Positions 40,711 through 49,927 are shown, counted from the stretch's first letter. The stretch: 64,000 nt of DNA from JAKAWQ01 sp963745975 (GCA_963745975.1 CAVUZJ010000026.1:16538-80537), one strand, 5' to 3'. The notes: generated from the letters alone by a model not told the origin. A program made the numbers and translations.

Positions 40711-41277
40711 GTGGCGGCCAATCTCGGTGCGCTGAAGGAGGATCTGCAGCGGCGGATGGACGGCGCGCTCGAGACGCTGCGGCGCGAGTTCGCCGGGCTG
40801 CGCACGGGCCGGGCCAATCCGGGGCTGCTCGAGCCGGTCAAGGTCGCGGCCTATGGCAGCGAGCTGCCGCTCGCGCAGGTCGGCACGGTGAGTGTGCCGG
40901 AGCCCCGCATGATCGCGGTTCAGGTGTGGGACCGCGCGCTCGTCGGCGTCGTCGAGAAGGCGATCCGGGACGCCGGGCTCGGGCTCAATCCGGCCGCCGA
41001 CGGCCAGCTCGTGCGGGTGCCGATCCCGAGCCTCACGGCAGAGCGCCGGGTGGAGCTCGCCAAGGCGGCCGGCCGCTACGGCGAGGGGGCGCGGGTCGCC
41101 GTGCGTGCCGTGCGGCGCGACGGCATGGAGCATATCCGGCAGTTCGAGAAGAAGGGCGAGATCAGCCAGGACGAGATGGCGCGCTGGTCGGACGAGGTGC
41201 AGAAGCTGACCGATTCCTATATCAAGCGGGTGGACGAGACGCTGGCGGACAAGGAGCGGGAGATCCGGCAGATCTGA
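40711..41277 (+). CDS. frr: Ribosome-recycling factor
   Basis: A 188-residue protein, full length for the family, from GTG 40711. It shows LRTGRANPGLLEPVKVAAYG, IAVQVWDRALVGVVEKAI, LNPAADGQLVRVPIPSLT and the C-terminal EKKGEISQDEMARWSDEVQK. RRF splits post-termination ribosomes with EF-G. It follows pyrH by 43 bp and ends 3 bp before uppS. Confidence 0.96.
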   Translation: MAANLGALKEDLQRRMDGALETLRREFAGLRTGRANPGLLEPVKVAAYGSELPLAQVGTVSVPEPRMIAVQVWDRALVGVVEKAIRDAGLGLNPAADGQLVRVPIPSLTAERRVELAKAAGRYGEGARVAVRAVRRDGMEHIRQFEKKGEISQDEMARWSDEVQKLTDSYIKRVDETLADKEREIRQI

Positions 41278-41280
41278 ACG

Positions 41281-42057
41281 ATGCGACCTGCCCTGGACGA
41301 GACCAAGCCGCCGCCTTCCGCCCCACGTGACAAAGAGCTGGGCGAGAACGAACCGAGCGTGCCGGCCCACGTCGCCATCATCATGGATGGCAACGGGCGC
41401 TGGGCGCGGGCGCACGGGCTGCCGCGCGTGGCCGGCCACCGGGCCGGGGCCGAGGCGGTGCGGCGGACCATCCGGGCCGCCATCCGCCACGGCGTGCGCT
41501 GGCTCACCCTCTATGCCTTCAGCGCCGAGAACTGGCGGCGCTCGGCCGCCGAGGTGCTCGACCTCACCGGCCTGCTCCGCCATTACCTCAAGAGCGAGAT
41601 CGCCTCGCTTGCCGCCGAGGGCGTGCGGCTCTCGGTGATCGGCGAGCCCGGCCGCTTCCCTGCCGACGTCCAGGCCGAGCTCACGGCGGCCGAGGGACTG
41701 ACCGCCGGCAACGAGCGGCTCCATCTCACGGTGGCGCTCTCGTACGGCGCACGCGCCGAGATCGTGGCGGCGGCCCGGGCCGCCGCGGCGGCAATCGCGT
41801 CGGGCGGGCTCGATCCGCGCGCGCTGGACGAGGAGCGCTTCGGCCGCCTCCTCGCGACCGCGGGCACGCCAGATCCCGATCTCATCGTGCGCACCAGCGG
41901 CGAGCAGCGGCTCTCGAACTTCCTGCTCTGGCAGGCGGCCTATTCCGAGCTCGTCTTCCTCGACGTGCTGTGGCCGGATTTCGCCGAGGCGGATTTCGCC
42001 GCCGCACTCGCGGAATACACAAGGCGGGAGCGGCGCTTTGGCGCACGCCCCGGCTGA
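41281..42057 (+). CDS. uppS: Undecaprenyl diphosphate synthase
   Basis: A 258-residue cis-prenyltransferase making the C55 lipid carrier for wall and LPS. It has VAIIMDGNGRWA (catalytic Asp), HRAGAEAVRR, LYAFSAENWRR, and the C-terminal DLIVRTSGEQRLSNFLLWQ and YSELVFLDVLWPDF. An unusual Pro/Glu-rich N-terminal extension of about 28 residues precedes the core. It starts 3 bp after frr and lies 4 bp before cdsA. Confidence 0.96.
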   Translation: MRPALDETKPPPSAPRDKELGENEPSVPAHVAIIMDGNGRWARAHGLPRVAGHRAGAEAVRRTIRAAIRHGVRWLTLYAFSAENWRRSAAEVLDLTGLLRHYLKSEIASLAAEGVRLSVIGEPGRFPADVQAELTAAEGLTAGNERLHLTVALSYGARAEIVAAARAAAAAIASGGLDPRALDEERFGRLLATAGTPDPDLIVRTSGEQRLSNFLLWQAAYSELVFLDVLWPDFAEADFAAALAEYTRRERRFGARPG

Positions 42058-42061
42058 ACCC

Positions 42062-42873
42062 ATGGTGCGGCACTTCGCGGACCTGCCGCAGAGGCTGCTC
42101 TCGGCGCTGGTCCTCGCACCCATCGCGCTCTTCTGCCTCTGGCTCGGCGGGGGCGCATGGGTGGTGCTGGCGGCTTTCGCCGGGATCGCCATGGGCGTGG
42201 AATGGGCCAAGGTTTGCCGCTTCGTCCCGCTGAGCCCTCCGGCGCTGCTGCTGCCGGTCCTGGTGGCGGCCGCATGCCTGGCGAGCGCCGCGGGCTTCGG
42301 GCTGGCGGCGCTCTTCGTGCTCTTCCTCGTGGGCGTCGTCCTGGCCGCGGGGCGCGGCGGCGGGGCCGCGGCGCGGCGGTGGCTGGCGGGAGGGCTCCTC
42401 TATCTCGGCCTGGCCGCGGTCGCGACGGTCTGGCTCCGGCTCAGCGGCCCCGCCGGACTTGGCAACATGCTCTTCGTGGTGCTGATTGTCTGGGCGAGCG
42501 ACTCGGGGGCCTATGTGGTTGGCCGCGTGTTCGGAGGGGCGAAGCTGGCACCGCGGATCTCCCCCTCGAAGACCTGGGCCGGCGCGGCGGGGGGCCTTCT
42601 CTTCGCGGTCGCGGCCGGAATCCTGGTGGCCGAAGGGTTTGCCGCCGGCCCCTCGGCCGGCGTTCTGCTGGCCTCGGTCACGCTTGGTGTGGCATCACAG
42701 GCGGGGATCTTCTGGAGAGCGCCTTCAAGCGTCGATTCGGGGCCAAGCACTCGGGCAACCTGATCCCGGGGCATGGCGGCGTTCTCGATCGTCTGGACGG
42801 CGTGCTGGCCGCCGCGCCGGCGGCGGCGGCGCTGGCGCTGGTGCTGGGCCCCGGAGTGGAGCTTTGGCGGTGA
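42062..42873 (+). CDS. cdsA: Phosphatidate cytidylyltransferase (one-base break near 42705)
   Basis: A membrane enzyme making CDP-diacylglycerol from phosphatidate and CTP. Multiple helices precede the signature. The first frame carries IVWASDSGAYVVGRVFGGAK and ISPSKTWAGAAGG, then runs off at QAGIFWRAP. Adding one G to the GGGG run near 42705 restores DLLESAFKRRFGAKHSGNLI and GHGGVLDRLDG, the CdsA C-terminal signature, ending in TGA 42871-42873. Restored length is 270 residues. The intact remainder points to a homopolymer error. It overlaps dxr as GTGA. Confidence 0.92.
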
Positions 42874-44165
42874 AGACGGTGAGCGTCCTCGGCAGCACCG
42901 GCAGTGTCGGTCGGCAGACCGTCTCGCTGCTTGCCGCCCATCCCGACCGCTTTCGGGTGCGCGTGCTGGTGGGCGGCCGGAACGCAGCACTGCTCGCCGA
43001 GCAGGCGCGCCAGCTCCACGCCGAGCATGTCGTGATCAGCGACCCGGACGGTCGCGCCGCACTCGCCGAGGCGCTCGCCGGCAGCGGGACGAGCGTTGCC
43101 GCCGGGGAGGCCGCCGTCGCGGAGGCAGCCTCGATTCCGGCCGACTGGACGATGGCGGCGATCAGCGGCGCGGCCGGCCTGCCGGCGACGCTCGCGGCGA
43201 TCCGTCGCGGCGGCACGATCGCGCTTGCCAACAAGGAGGCGCTGGTCTGCGCGGGCGAGATCATGCTCCGCGCCGTCGCCGCGGCGGGGGCCAGGCTCCT
43301 GCCCGTCGATTCCGAGCACAACGCGGTGTTCCAGTCGCTCGCCTGCGGCAATCTGGACGCCCTCGAGAAAATCGTGCTGACGGCTTCCGGCGGGCCGTTC
43401 CGCGCCGCAAGTCCTGCCGAGATGGCGGCGGCAACGCCGGAAGCGGCGCTCAAGCACCCGATCTGGTCGATGGGTGCCAAGATCAGCATCGATTCCGCCA
43501 CCCTGATGAACAAGGGGCTCGAGCTGATCGAGGCGGCGCGGCTCTTTTCGCTGCCCGAGCAGGCGATCGACGTGCTCGTGCATCCGCAAGCGGTGGTGCA
43601 CGGGCTCGCCTACTATGCGGACGGCAGCGTCCTCGCCATGCTTGCCGCGCCGGACATGCGCATCCCAATCGCCCATGCGCTGGCCTGGCCGGAGCGGCTG
43701 GCTACCTCCGCCCCACGGCTCGACCTCGCTCTTCTCGCGCGGCTCGAGTTCGCCCAGCCCGACGCGCAGCGTTTCCCCGCGATCGGGCTGGCGCGCGCCG
43801 CACTGCGCGCCGGCGGTGCGGCGCCGGCGATCCTGAGCGCCGCCAACGAGACCGCGGTGGAAGCCTTCCTCGCCGGGCGGATCGGCTTTCTCGACATCGT
43901 GCGGGTGGTCTCATCGGTGCTGGAGGATATGGGCGCGCCCGAGGCGCCGACGCTCGAGAGCGTGCTCGCGCTCGACGCGGAGGCACGCCGGCACGCCGAG
44001 CGGCACGCCGCCCGCCTGGCCGCCACAGGCGCGCGCACGCGGATCGGCGCCGGTTTGAATGGCGTCTCCCCAGGGGGCATTGCCGGGGGCATCGCCGGGG
44101 GCGTTTCCGGTGGCGTTTCCGGCGGCGTTCCCTCACGGGATGCGCCGTCAGGGTGGCGCCGATGA
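42870..44165 (+). CDS. dxr: 1-deoxy-D-xylulose 5-phosphate reductoisomerase
   Basis: A 431-residue MEP-pathway enzyme converting DXP to MEP with NADPH. Start GTG 42870 overlaps the cdsA stop. Motifs: VSVLGSTGSVGRQT (NADPH), ALANKEALVCAG, LPVDSEHNAVFQ (metal ligands), TASGGPFR, KISIDSATLMNKGLE and ILSAANETAVEAFL. The last 50 residues are unusual: five glycine-rich repeats encoded by a 12-bp tandem repeat, beyond the normal C-terminus. The stop overlaps rseP (ATGA). Confidence 0.95.
   Translation: MKTVSVLGSTGSVGRQTVSLLAAHPDRFRVRVLVGGRNAALLAEQARQLHAEHVVISDPDGRAALAEALAGSGTSVAAGEAAVAEAASIPADWTMAAISGAAGLPATLAAIRRGGTIALANKEALVCAGEIMLRAVAAAGARLLPVDSEHNAVFQSLACGNLDALEKIVLTASGGPFRAASPAEMAAATPEAALKHPIWSMGAKISIDSATLMNKGLELIEAARLFSLPEQAIDVLVHPQAVVHGLAYYADGSVLAMLAAPDMRIPIAHALAWPERLATSAPRLDLALLARLEFAQPDAQRFPAIGLARAALRAGGAAPAILSAANETAVEAFLAGRIGFLDIVRVVSSVLEDMGAPEAPTLESVLALDAEARRHAERHAARLAATGARTRIGAGLNGVSPGGIAGGIAGGVSGGVSGGVPSRDAPSGWRR
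44073..44132 (+). repeat. 12-bp in-frame tandem repeat at the 3' end of dxr
   Basis: Five 12-bp units (GGGGGCATTGCC, GGGGGCATCGCC, GGGGGCGTTTCC, GGTGGCGTTTCC, GGCGGCGTTCCC) encode GGIA-GGIA-GGVS-GGVS-GGVP. The units diverge gradually along the array, as expected after slippage duplication. Changes in copy number would keep the frame. Confidence 0.85.
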
Positions 44166-45256
44166 TCGACTTCCTCCGCACGGTCATATCCTTCGTCGTC
44201 GTGCTCGGGGTTCTGATCTCGGTGCACGAATTCGGCCACTACCTCGCAGCGAGGCTCTGCGGCGTCCATGTCGAGGCGTACTCGATCGGCTTCGGCCCGG
44301 CGCTGGCGGGCTGGCAGGACCGCCACGGCACCGCATGGCGGCTCTCGGCGCTGCCGCTCGGGGGCTACGTCAAGCTGCATGGCCAGGAGCCGCTCGAGAC
44401 GGTGAGCCCGGAGGAGCGGGCGCGCTGGATCCCGGGCCGCGCCTTCCAGGAAAAGCCGGTCGGCGCGCGCGCGATCATCGTCGCGGCCGGGCCTCTCGCC
44501 AATTTCGTGCTCGCCTTCGTGCTCTTCGCCGCCCTCTTCGCAACCGCCGGACGACCGATCGTCATGCCGGTCGTCAATGGCGTCGTGCCCGGAAGTGCGG
44601 CGGCGGCCGCCGGGCTTCACGTCGGCGATCGGATCGTCGCGATCGACGCCTCGCCGGTCGCGAGCTTCACCGATATCGAGCGACTCGTCCAAGCGCAGCC
44701 CGATCGGGAGCTCTCGGTCCTGGTGGAGCGGGCGCACCGGACGATCAGGCTTGCCGTCCATATCGGCACCACCACGGAGGGGGGACGCGAGGTCGGCCTG
44801 CTCGGCATTACCGGCGACACCTCCGCGCTCGAACGGCTCGCGCCCGCCGCCGCGGTCTCGGCCGCATGGGGCGAGAGCCTCGACATCGGCGGAGCCACGC
44901 TCGGCGGGGTATGGCAGATCATCACCACCCGGCACGGCGCCGCCGACCTCGGCGGACCGCTCAGGATCGCCGAGCTCTCGGGCCGCGTCGCCGCGCTCGG
45001 CATCGCCAGCTTCGTCTCGTTCATCGCTGTGCTGTCGATCAATCTGGGGTTGCTCAACCTGCTGCCGATTCCCGTGCTCGACGGCGGCCACCTGCTCTTC
45101 TTCCTCGCCGAGGCGGTGCACGGAAGGCCGCTCTCCGCCCGCGCGCAGGAGATCGGCTTGCGCGCGGGGCTCGCACTCCTCGTCTGCATCTTCGTGTTCG
45201 CAACCTGGAACGATTTGACGCAGCTTGGCATGGTCCGCTGGGTCAAGAGCCTGTGA
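44162..45256 (+). CDS. rseP: Site-2 protease RseP (sigma-E pathway)
   Basis: A 364-residue inner-membrane zinc protease. It has VHEFGHYLAARLCGV (HExxH ligands and catalytic Glu) in the first helix, a PDZ domain (GSAAAAAGLHVGDRIVAIDA), and the third zinc ligand in LLNLLPIPVLDGGHLLFF. Only one PDZ domain is evident, as in many alphaproteobacteria. It cleaves anti-sigma factors within the membrane. ATGA overlap with dxr. Confidence 0.95.
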   Translation: MIDFLRTVISFVVVLGVLISVHEFGHYLAARLCGVHVEAYSIGFGPALAGWQDRHGTAWRLSALPLGGYVKLHGQEPLETVSPEERARWIPGRAFQEKPVGARAIIVAAGPLANFVLAFVLFAALFATAGRPIVMPVVNGVVPGSAAAAAGLHVGDRIVAIDASPVASFTDIERLVQAQPDRELSVLVERAHRTIRLAVHIGTTTEGGREVGLLGITGDTSALERLAPAAAVSAAWGESLDIGGATLGGVWQIITTRHGAADLGGPLRIAELSGRVAALGIASFVSFIAVLSINLGLLNLLPIPVLDGGHLLFFLAEAVHGRPLSARAQEIGLRAGLALLVCIFVFATWNDLTQLGMVRWVKSL

Positions 45257-45488
45257 GAGACCTTTTGAGAATGCTACTGCGGCGGTCGTCCGACGTGGCT
45301 TTCTGTGCTTCCGGTGCTCACGGCAAGCTTTGTCTTGGCGATCAATTTCATGGCTTTGGCGGATCGCTCCGCTCCCCGCCAGAAGCCATATTGATCTTAA
45401 GGCCGCTCCGCTCCGGTTCTCGAAAGCCGCGCCGGACCGGCGCCTTCGGTGTCTCCGACTCGCCGCAGCGCATTCTCAAAAGGTCTCT
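45256..45488. repeat. MITE-like element with 19-bp terminal inverted repeats
   Basis: AGAGACCTTTTGAGAATGC (45256-45274) recurs as its exact complement at 45470-45488, and similarity continues inward through CTGCGGCG. The 195 bp between contain further short inverted repeats (ATGGCTTTGGCGG with CCGCCAGAAGCCAT) and no gene. The left end begins inside the rseP stop codon. The rest of the 367-bp rseP-bamA gap (45489-45623) has a GGTCGTCCGACC palindrome and no gene. Confidence 0.65.
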
Positions 45489-45623
45489 GAGAAGTCGGCG
45501 GTCGTCCGACCGCGGGTTGGCGCGCAGCCGAAGGCCCGGCTATTCTCTCGATTCCCTTCCTCTCGCCCCCGTCGCCGCGCGTCCCCGGCGCGGCTGACCA
45601 CGCGCCATCGGAGAATCGGCCGC

Positions 45624-48017
45624 TTGCCTCGCATCGCCACAGCATTTCTTGCGGTTGTGCTCTGCCTGGTCCTGCCACCGCTTGCGGTGAGGGGAGGGGC
45701 CCAGGGATGCGCCACTCGCGGAACTGCGGCCGGAACTGCGGCCGGAACTGCGGCCGGAACTGCGGCCGGAACTGCGGCCGGCGCTGCGGCCACGGCCGCC
45801 GCTGCCGAGCTGCCCGGCCGGATCGCCGCGATCCGCGTCGAGGGGAACCAGCGGATCGAGGCGAACACCATCCTCTCCTACATGCTGCTCGCGCCCGGGG
45901 ATCCGTTCGATCCGACCTTGATGGACCGCAGCCTCAAGACCCTTTACGCAACCGGCCTCTTCAGCAACGTCGAGCTCACCCGGCAGGGCGACGTGCTGGT
46001 GGTGGAGGTGCAGGAGAATCCGGTCGTCAACGTGGTTGCCTTCGAGGGCAACCATCAGCTCACCGACACGCAGCTCTCCCAGGCGATCACGCTGCGTCCG
46101 CGCGCCGTCTTCACGCCCGAGACCGCCGAGACGGATCGTGACAAGATTCTCGGCCTCTACGCGGCAAAGGGCTATTACGCGGCAACCGTGGTGCCGAAGA
46201 TCATCAAGCTGCCGGAAAACCGGGTCAACGTGGTCTTCGAGATCAATGACGGGAAGGCGACCTTCATCAGCCGGATCGTTTTCGTCGGCAACCATGTCTT
46301 CAGCGCCGGAACGCTCTCGGGCGTGATCAGCTCACGCGAGGAGGCGTGGTGGCGCTTCTTCAACAATGCGGACAGCTACAATCCCGAGCGCGTGCAGTAC
46401 GACGAGGACCTGCTGCGCCGCTTCTATCTCCGCAACGGCTACGTGGACTTTGACGTCACGCATGTGCAGTCCGAGCTTTCCCCGGACCGCCGCTCCTTCA
46501 TCCTGACCTTCGTGCTGAGCGAGGGGAGCCGCTACCGCGTCAGCTCGGTCAAGGTGGTCTCCCATCTGCCGAAAGTGTCCGGCACATCGCTCACCTCCCT
46601 GCTCACGATCGGGCGCGGGGACTGGTACGACGGCGACGCCGTCCAGCGATCGGTCCAGGCGATCTCGGACAAGCTGCAGAACAGCGGCTTCGCCTTTGCC
46701 GAGGTCCACTCCGAGATCACGCGCGATCCCCACAACCACACCGTGGCCGTGGTGTTCAATGTCATCGAGGGACCGCACGTCTATATCCAGCGCATCGAGA
46801 TCAGCGGCAACACCCGCACCGAGGATCAGGTGATCCGGCGCGAGTTCAACCTCGCCGAGGGTGATCCCTTCAATGCGGCCTCGATCCAAAGCACCCAGCA
46901 GCGGCTGAAGGACCTCAACTACTTCAGCACTGTCAACATCACCACCTCGCCCGGCTCGTCGCCGGACCGCGTGATCGTGCACACGAACGTGACCGAGAAG
47001 GCGACCGGCTCGCTGACGATCGGCGGCGGCTATTCGACCGACATCGGCGCGCTGGTCAATCTCGGGCTGACGGAGAACAACATCGTCGGCAGCGGGATCA
47101 ATGCCGGCATCAACGGCATCCTGGCGCAGCGGGAGAGCTCGATCGATCTCGGGGTGACCGATCCCTATTTCCTCGGCCGCAACCTGCTCGCCGGAGTCGA
47201 TATCTTCGACATCACCAACAACAATCAGAGCATCGCCGAATACAACGAGAACCGGGTCGGCTTCACGACCCGGCTCGGCTACAACTTCAACGATCATGTC
47301 TCGCAGGTGTGGAGCTACTCGCTGGTCAGCCGCGATATCGTCAATATCGCGAGCACGGCGAGCCCCTATATCTTCGCCAACGCGGGCACCAACGTGCTCT
47401 CGCAGGTCGGCTCGACGCTGGTCTTCGACTGGCGAGACAGCACGATCAACCCGACGAAGGGCTTCGTCATCCGGGCGGGCGCCGATTACGCCGGGATCGG
47501 GGGGCAAGCCGATTTCGTTCGCCTGCGCACCGACGGGGCCTATTATTTTCCCCTCGTCGGGCTGCTCGGCGATGGCTGGGGGATCTCGAAGTCCGGGAGC
47601 TACGGGAACCTCATCCCGATCGCCCACGAGCCGAACATCCTCGACAATTTCTACCTCGGCGGCGCCAACCTGCGCGGCTTCGAGGACGGCGGCGTGGGAC
47701 CGCACGACATCGCGACCGGCGACAGCCTCGGCGGGCGCTTCCTCTGGACGGAGTCCTCGGAGCTGAACTTTCCCCTTCCCGTCAATCCCGATCTCGGGCT
47801 CAGCGGACGCCTCTTCGTCGACATGGGGTCGGACTGGGGCATCAAGGAGAACTACGGTCCGATCGTCGATTATGCGCAACCGCGCGTCGCCTCCGGCTTC
47901 GGCATCTCGTGGGACTCGCCGCTCGGCCTGCTCAGCATCGATCTCGCCTGGCCGATCGTGAAAGAGCCCTTCGATCAGACGCAAGTCTTCCGTTTCGGCT
48001 TCGGCACGAGGTTCTAG
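45624..48017 (+). CDS. bamA: Outer-membrane protein assembly factor BamA
   Basis: A 797-residue Omp85 protein that inserts beta-barrels into the outer membrane. The start is probably TTG 45624 (GGAGAA 10 bp upstream). A signal peptide (LPRIATAFLAVVLCLVLPPL) is followed by a TAAG-repeat linker, five POTRA domains (first IAAIRVEGNQRIEANTILSY, last IEISGNTRTEDQVIRREF), and a barrel with the VRGF-type motif as GGANLRGFEDGGVGP. It ends in Phe (FRFGFGTRF), the usual beta-signal. The upstream frame back to 45225 covers the repeat region and is not coding. Confidence 0.94.
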   Translation: MPRIATAFLAVVLCLVLPPLAVRGGAQGCATRGTAAGTAAGTAAGTAAGTAAGAAATAAAAELPGRIAAIRVEGNQRIEANTILSYMLLAPGDPFDPTLMDRSLKTLYATGLFSNVELTRQGDVLVVEVQENPVVNVVAFEGNHQLTDTQLSQAITLRPRAVFTPETAETDRDKILGLYAAKGYYAATVVPKIIKLPENRVNVVFEINDGKATFISRIVFVGNHVFSAGTLSGVISSREEAWWRFFNNADSYNPERVQYDEDLLRRFYLRNGYVDFDVTHVQSELSPDRRSFILTFVLSEGSRYRVSSVKVVSHLPKVSGTSLTSLLTIGRGDWYDGDAVQRSVQAISDKLQNSGFAFAEVHSEITRDPHNHTVAVVFNVIEGPHVYIQRIEISGNTRTEDQVIRREFNLAEGDPFNAASIQSTQQRLKDLNYFSTVNITTSPGSSPDRVIVHTNVTEKATGSLTIGGGYSTDIGALVNLGLTENNIVGSGINAGINGILAQRESSIDLGVTDPYFLGRNLLAGVDIFDITNNNQSIAEYNENRVGFTTRLGYNFNDHVSQVWSYSLVSRDIVNIASTASPYIFANAGTNVLSQVGSTLVFDWRDSTINPTKGFVIRAGADYAGIGGQADFVRLRTDGAYYFPLVGLLGDGWGISKSGSYGNLIPIAHEPNILDNFYLGGANLRGFEDGGVGPHDIATGDSLGGRFLWTESSELNFPLPVNPDLGLSGRLFVDMGSDWGIKENYGPIVDYAQPRVASGFGISWDSPLGLLSIDLAWPIVKEPFDQTQVFRFGFGTRF
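45720..45791 (+). repeat. 12-bp tandem repeat after the BamA signal peptide
   Basis: Five perfect copies of GGAACTGCGGCC (45720-45779) and one variant GGCGCTGCGGCC (45780-45791) encode a GTAA-type Ala/Thr/Gly linker between the signal peptide and POTRA1. Perfect identity shows recent slippage. Gain or loss of units keeps the frame and changes only linker length. Confidence 0.92.
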
Positions 48018-48850
48018 TGCGCATCCTTCCCTTCATCGCGATGGCCGGGCTGGCCTCGGCGCTCTTTCTTCCCCAGGCGGGCATGGCGCAAACGGCGCCG
48101 CAGCAGGGGCCGGGCTGGTTCGTTCCGGGCCAGTCTCATCCGGCGCCGGCGCCGGCGCCTGTCCGCGCCGCGCCGCCGCCGCAACCACCGCGGCCGGTGC
48201 AGGCGGCCGCCGCGCCGCCGATCCCGCAACTGCCGCCCTTGCCGAAGGAGAAGCCGCCGCCGGCCGCCGTCATGGGCGTCTTGAGCGTGCCGGACGTCTA
48301 TCGCCAATCGAGCGCGGTCCAGGAGGTCGAGAAGGTCATCAACGCAAGGCGCGAGGCGCTCAACCAGGACGCGGTGAAGGAGCAAGGCGTCTGGCGGCAG
48401 ATGCAGGCGGCGCTGGCGCACGACCGGCCGAAGCTCACGCCCGAGCAGATCCGCGCCCGCGAAGCGGCACTCCAGGATCGGATCACCAACGCCCAGAAGG
48501 AGTTCTCCGGGCGCAATCAGCAGATGCAGGAAGCGGCGCAGGTGGCGATCGGCGAGGTCAATCGCATGCTGATCGCGGTGATCCGCCAGGTCGCGGAGAG
48601 CCACGGCATGAATCTCGTGCTGCACCTGGAGCAGGTGGCGCTCAACATGAACGCCTTCGACATCACCGACGAGGTGGCCAAAGAGCTCAACAGGATGCTT
48701 CCCTCGGTCACCATTCCGCCGGATAGCGCGATGCCGGTCGGCCCGCCGGGCGCGTCGGGCACCGAGATGCCGGCCCCGGTGATGGGTGCGGCGATCCCGG
48801 CGCCGCTGCCGATCCCGCCGGCGCCCGCCGCCGATGCGCCGAAGCGCTGA
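48017..48850 (+). CDS. OmpH/Skp-family periplasmic chaperone
   Basis: A 277-residue protein starting at GTG 48017 and sharing one base with the bamA stop. A signal peptide (FIAMAGLASALFLPQAGMAQ) precedes a 60-residue Pro/Ala-rich linker. The Skp-like domain follows: MGVLSVPDVYRQSSAVQEVE, then a long coiled coil (AREAALQDRITNAQKEFSGRN). Skp holds unfolded outer-membrane proteins for BamA. The Pro-rich regions on both ends are longer than in enteric Skp. Confidence 0.85.
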   Translation: MRILPFIAMAGLASALFLPQAGMAQTAPQQGPGWFVPGQSHPAPAPAPVRAAPPPQPPRPVQAAAAPPIPQLPPLPKEKPPPAAVMGVLSVPDVYRQSSAVQEVEKVINARREALNQDAVKEQGVWRQMQAALAHDRPKLTPEQIRAREAALQDRITNAQKEFSGRNQQMQEAAQVAIGEVNRMLIAVIRQVAESHGMNLVLHLEQVALNMNAFDITDEVAKELNRMLPSVTIPPDSAMPVGPPGASGTEMPAPVMGAAIPAPLPIPPAPAADAPKR

Positions 48851-48853
48851 GCG

Positions 48854-49921
48854 ATGCCGCGAGAGGGCCGCGGCTCCGCCGGCGACCCGCGCTTCTACCC
48901 GGGGTCGAGCCCGCATGCGCTCAGCGACGTGGCGCTTGCCGCCGGCGGGGTGACGCAGGCGGCGGAACGGACGCTCTACGGGGTGGCGCCGCTGCAAACC
49001 GCCGGGCCCAAGGAGGTGAGCTTCCTCGACAATCGGCGCTATCTCGAGGCGCTGGAGCGAACGGCCGCCGGCGCCGTGCTCGTCCATCCGGAGCTTGCCC
49101 CGCGGGTGCCGTCCGGGACCGCGGCGATCGTGACGGCCGAGCCCTATCTGGGCTGGGCGCGGGTCGCCGCGCTCTTCCATCCTCCGCCGCCGCTCAAGCC
49201 CGGGATTCACCCGAGCGCCGTGGTGGGCGAGGGGGCGCTGGTCGATCCCACGGCGGAGGTCGGCCCGCTCGTCGTCGTCGGCGCGAAGGCCGAGATCGGC
49301 CTGCGCTGCCGGATCGCCCCGGGGGCGGTGATCGGCGAGGGCGTCGTGATCGGGCCGGACTGCCGGATCGGCGCCCTGGCGAGCGTGAGCCACGCCATCG
49401 TGGGCGAGCGCGTCACCCTCTACCCCGGGGCGCGCGTCGGCCAGGACGGCTTCGGCTTCGCAATGACCGGCGAGGGATTCCGGAGCGTCCCGCAGCTCGG
49501 CCGGGTGATCCTGGAGCACGACGTCGAGGTCGGCGCCAACACGACGATCGACCGCGGCTCGGTGCAGGACACGGTAATCGGCGCCGGGACGCGGCTCGAC
49601 AACCTCGTCCAGATCGGGCACAACGTCCAGATCGGCCGGCTTTGCGTCATCGTATCGCAGGCCGGCATCTCCGGCTCGACGATCGTCGAAGACTTCGTGA
49701 TGATCGGCGGGCAAGCGGGCCTCGTCGGGCACCTGCTGATCGGCCGCAAGGCGCGCCTCGGCGCACAGGCCGGGGTAATGGCCGACGTGGCACCCGGAGC
49801 GGAAGTGGTGGGCAGTCCCGCCGAACCCGTGCGGACGTTCTTTCGCCAGATCGCCGTCCTCCGGCGCCTGGCGCGGGGGGAACGGACGGCGGGACGGCAG
49901 AGCGGCAGGAAAACGGGCTAA
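48854..49921 (+). CDS. lpxD: UDP-3-O-(3-hydroxymyristoyl)glucosamine N-acyltransferase
   Basis: A 355-residue lipid A enzyme adding the N-linked acyl chain. The N-terminal uridine-binding domain (GPKEVSFLDNRRYLEALERT) precedes hexapeptide repeats of a left-handed beta-helix (VGEGALVDPTAEVGPLVVVG, TTIDRGSVQDTVIGAGTRLD). The catalytic His lies in LVQIGHNVQIG. It sits between ompH and fabZ, the usual order. Confidence 0.95.
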   Translation: MPREGRGSAGDPRFYPGSSPHALSDVALAAGGVTQAAERTLYGVAPLQTAGPKEVSFLDNRRYLEALERTAAGAVLVHPELAPRVPSGTAAIVTAEPYLGWARVAALFHPPPPLKPGIHPSAVVGEGALVDPTAEVGPLVVVGAKAEIGLRCRIAPGAVIGEGVVIGPDCRIGALASVSHAIVGERVTLYPGARVGQDGFGFAMTGEGFRSVPQLGRVILEHDVEVGANTTIDRGSVQDTVIGAGTRLDNLVQIGHNVQIGRLCVIVSQAGISGSTIVEDFVMIGGQAGLVGHLLIGRKARLGAQAGVMADVAPGAEVVGSPAEPVRTFFRQIAVLRRLARGERTAGRQSGRKTG

Positions 49922-49927
49922 GGGCGG

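Noticed and set aside
45225..45623. N-terminal extension of BamA by about 130 residues
   Set aside because: It translates the inverted-repeat element and lies before the signal peptide; TTG 45624 has a ribosome site.
45720..45791. CRISPR-like direct repeats
   Set aside because: Units are 12 bp, without spacers, and code in frame for a linker.
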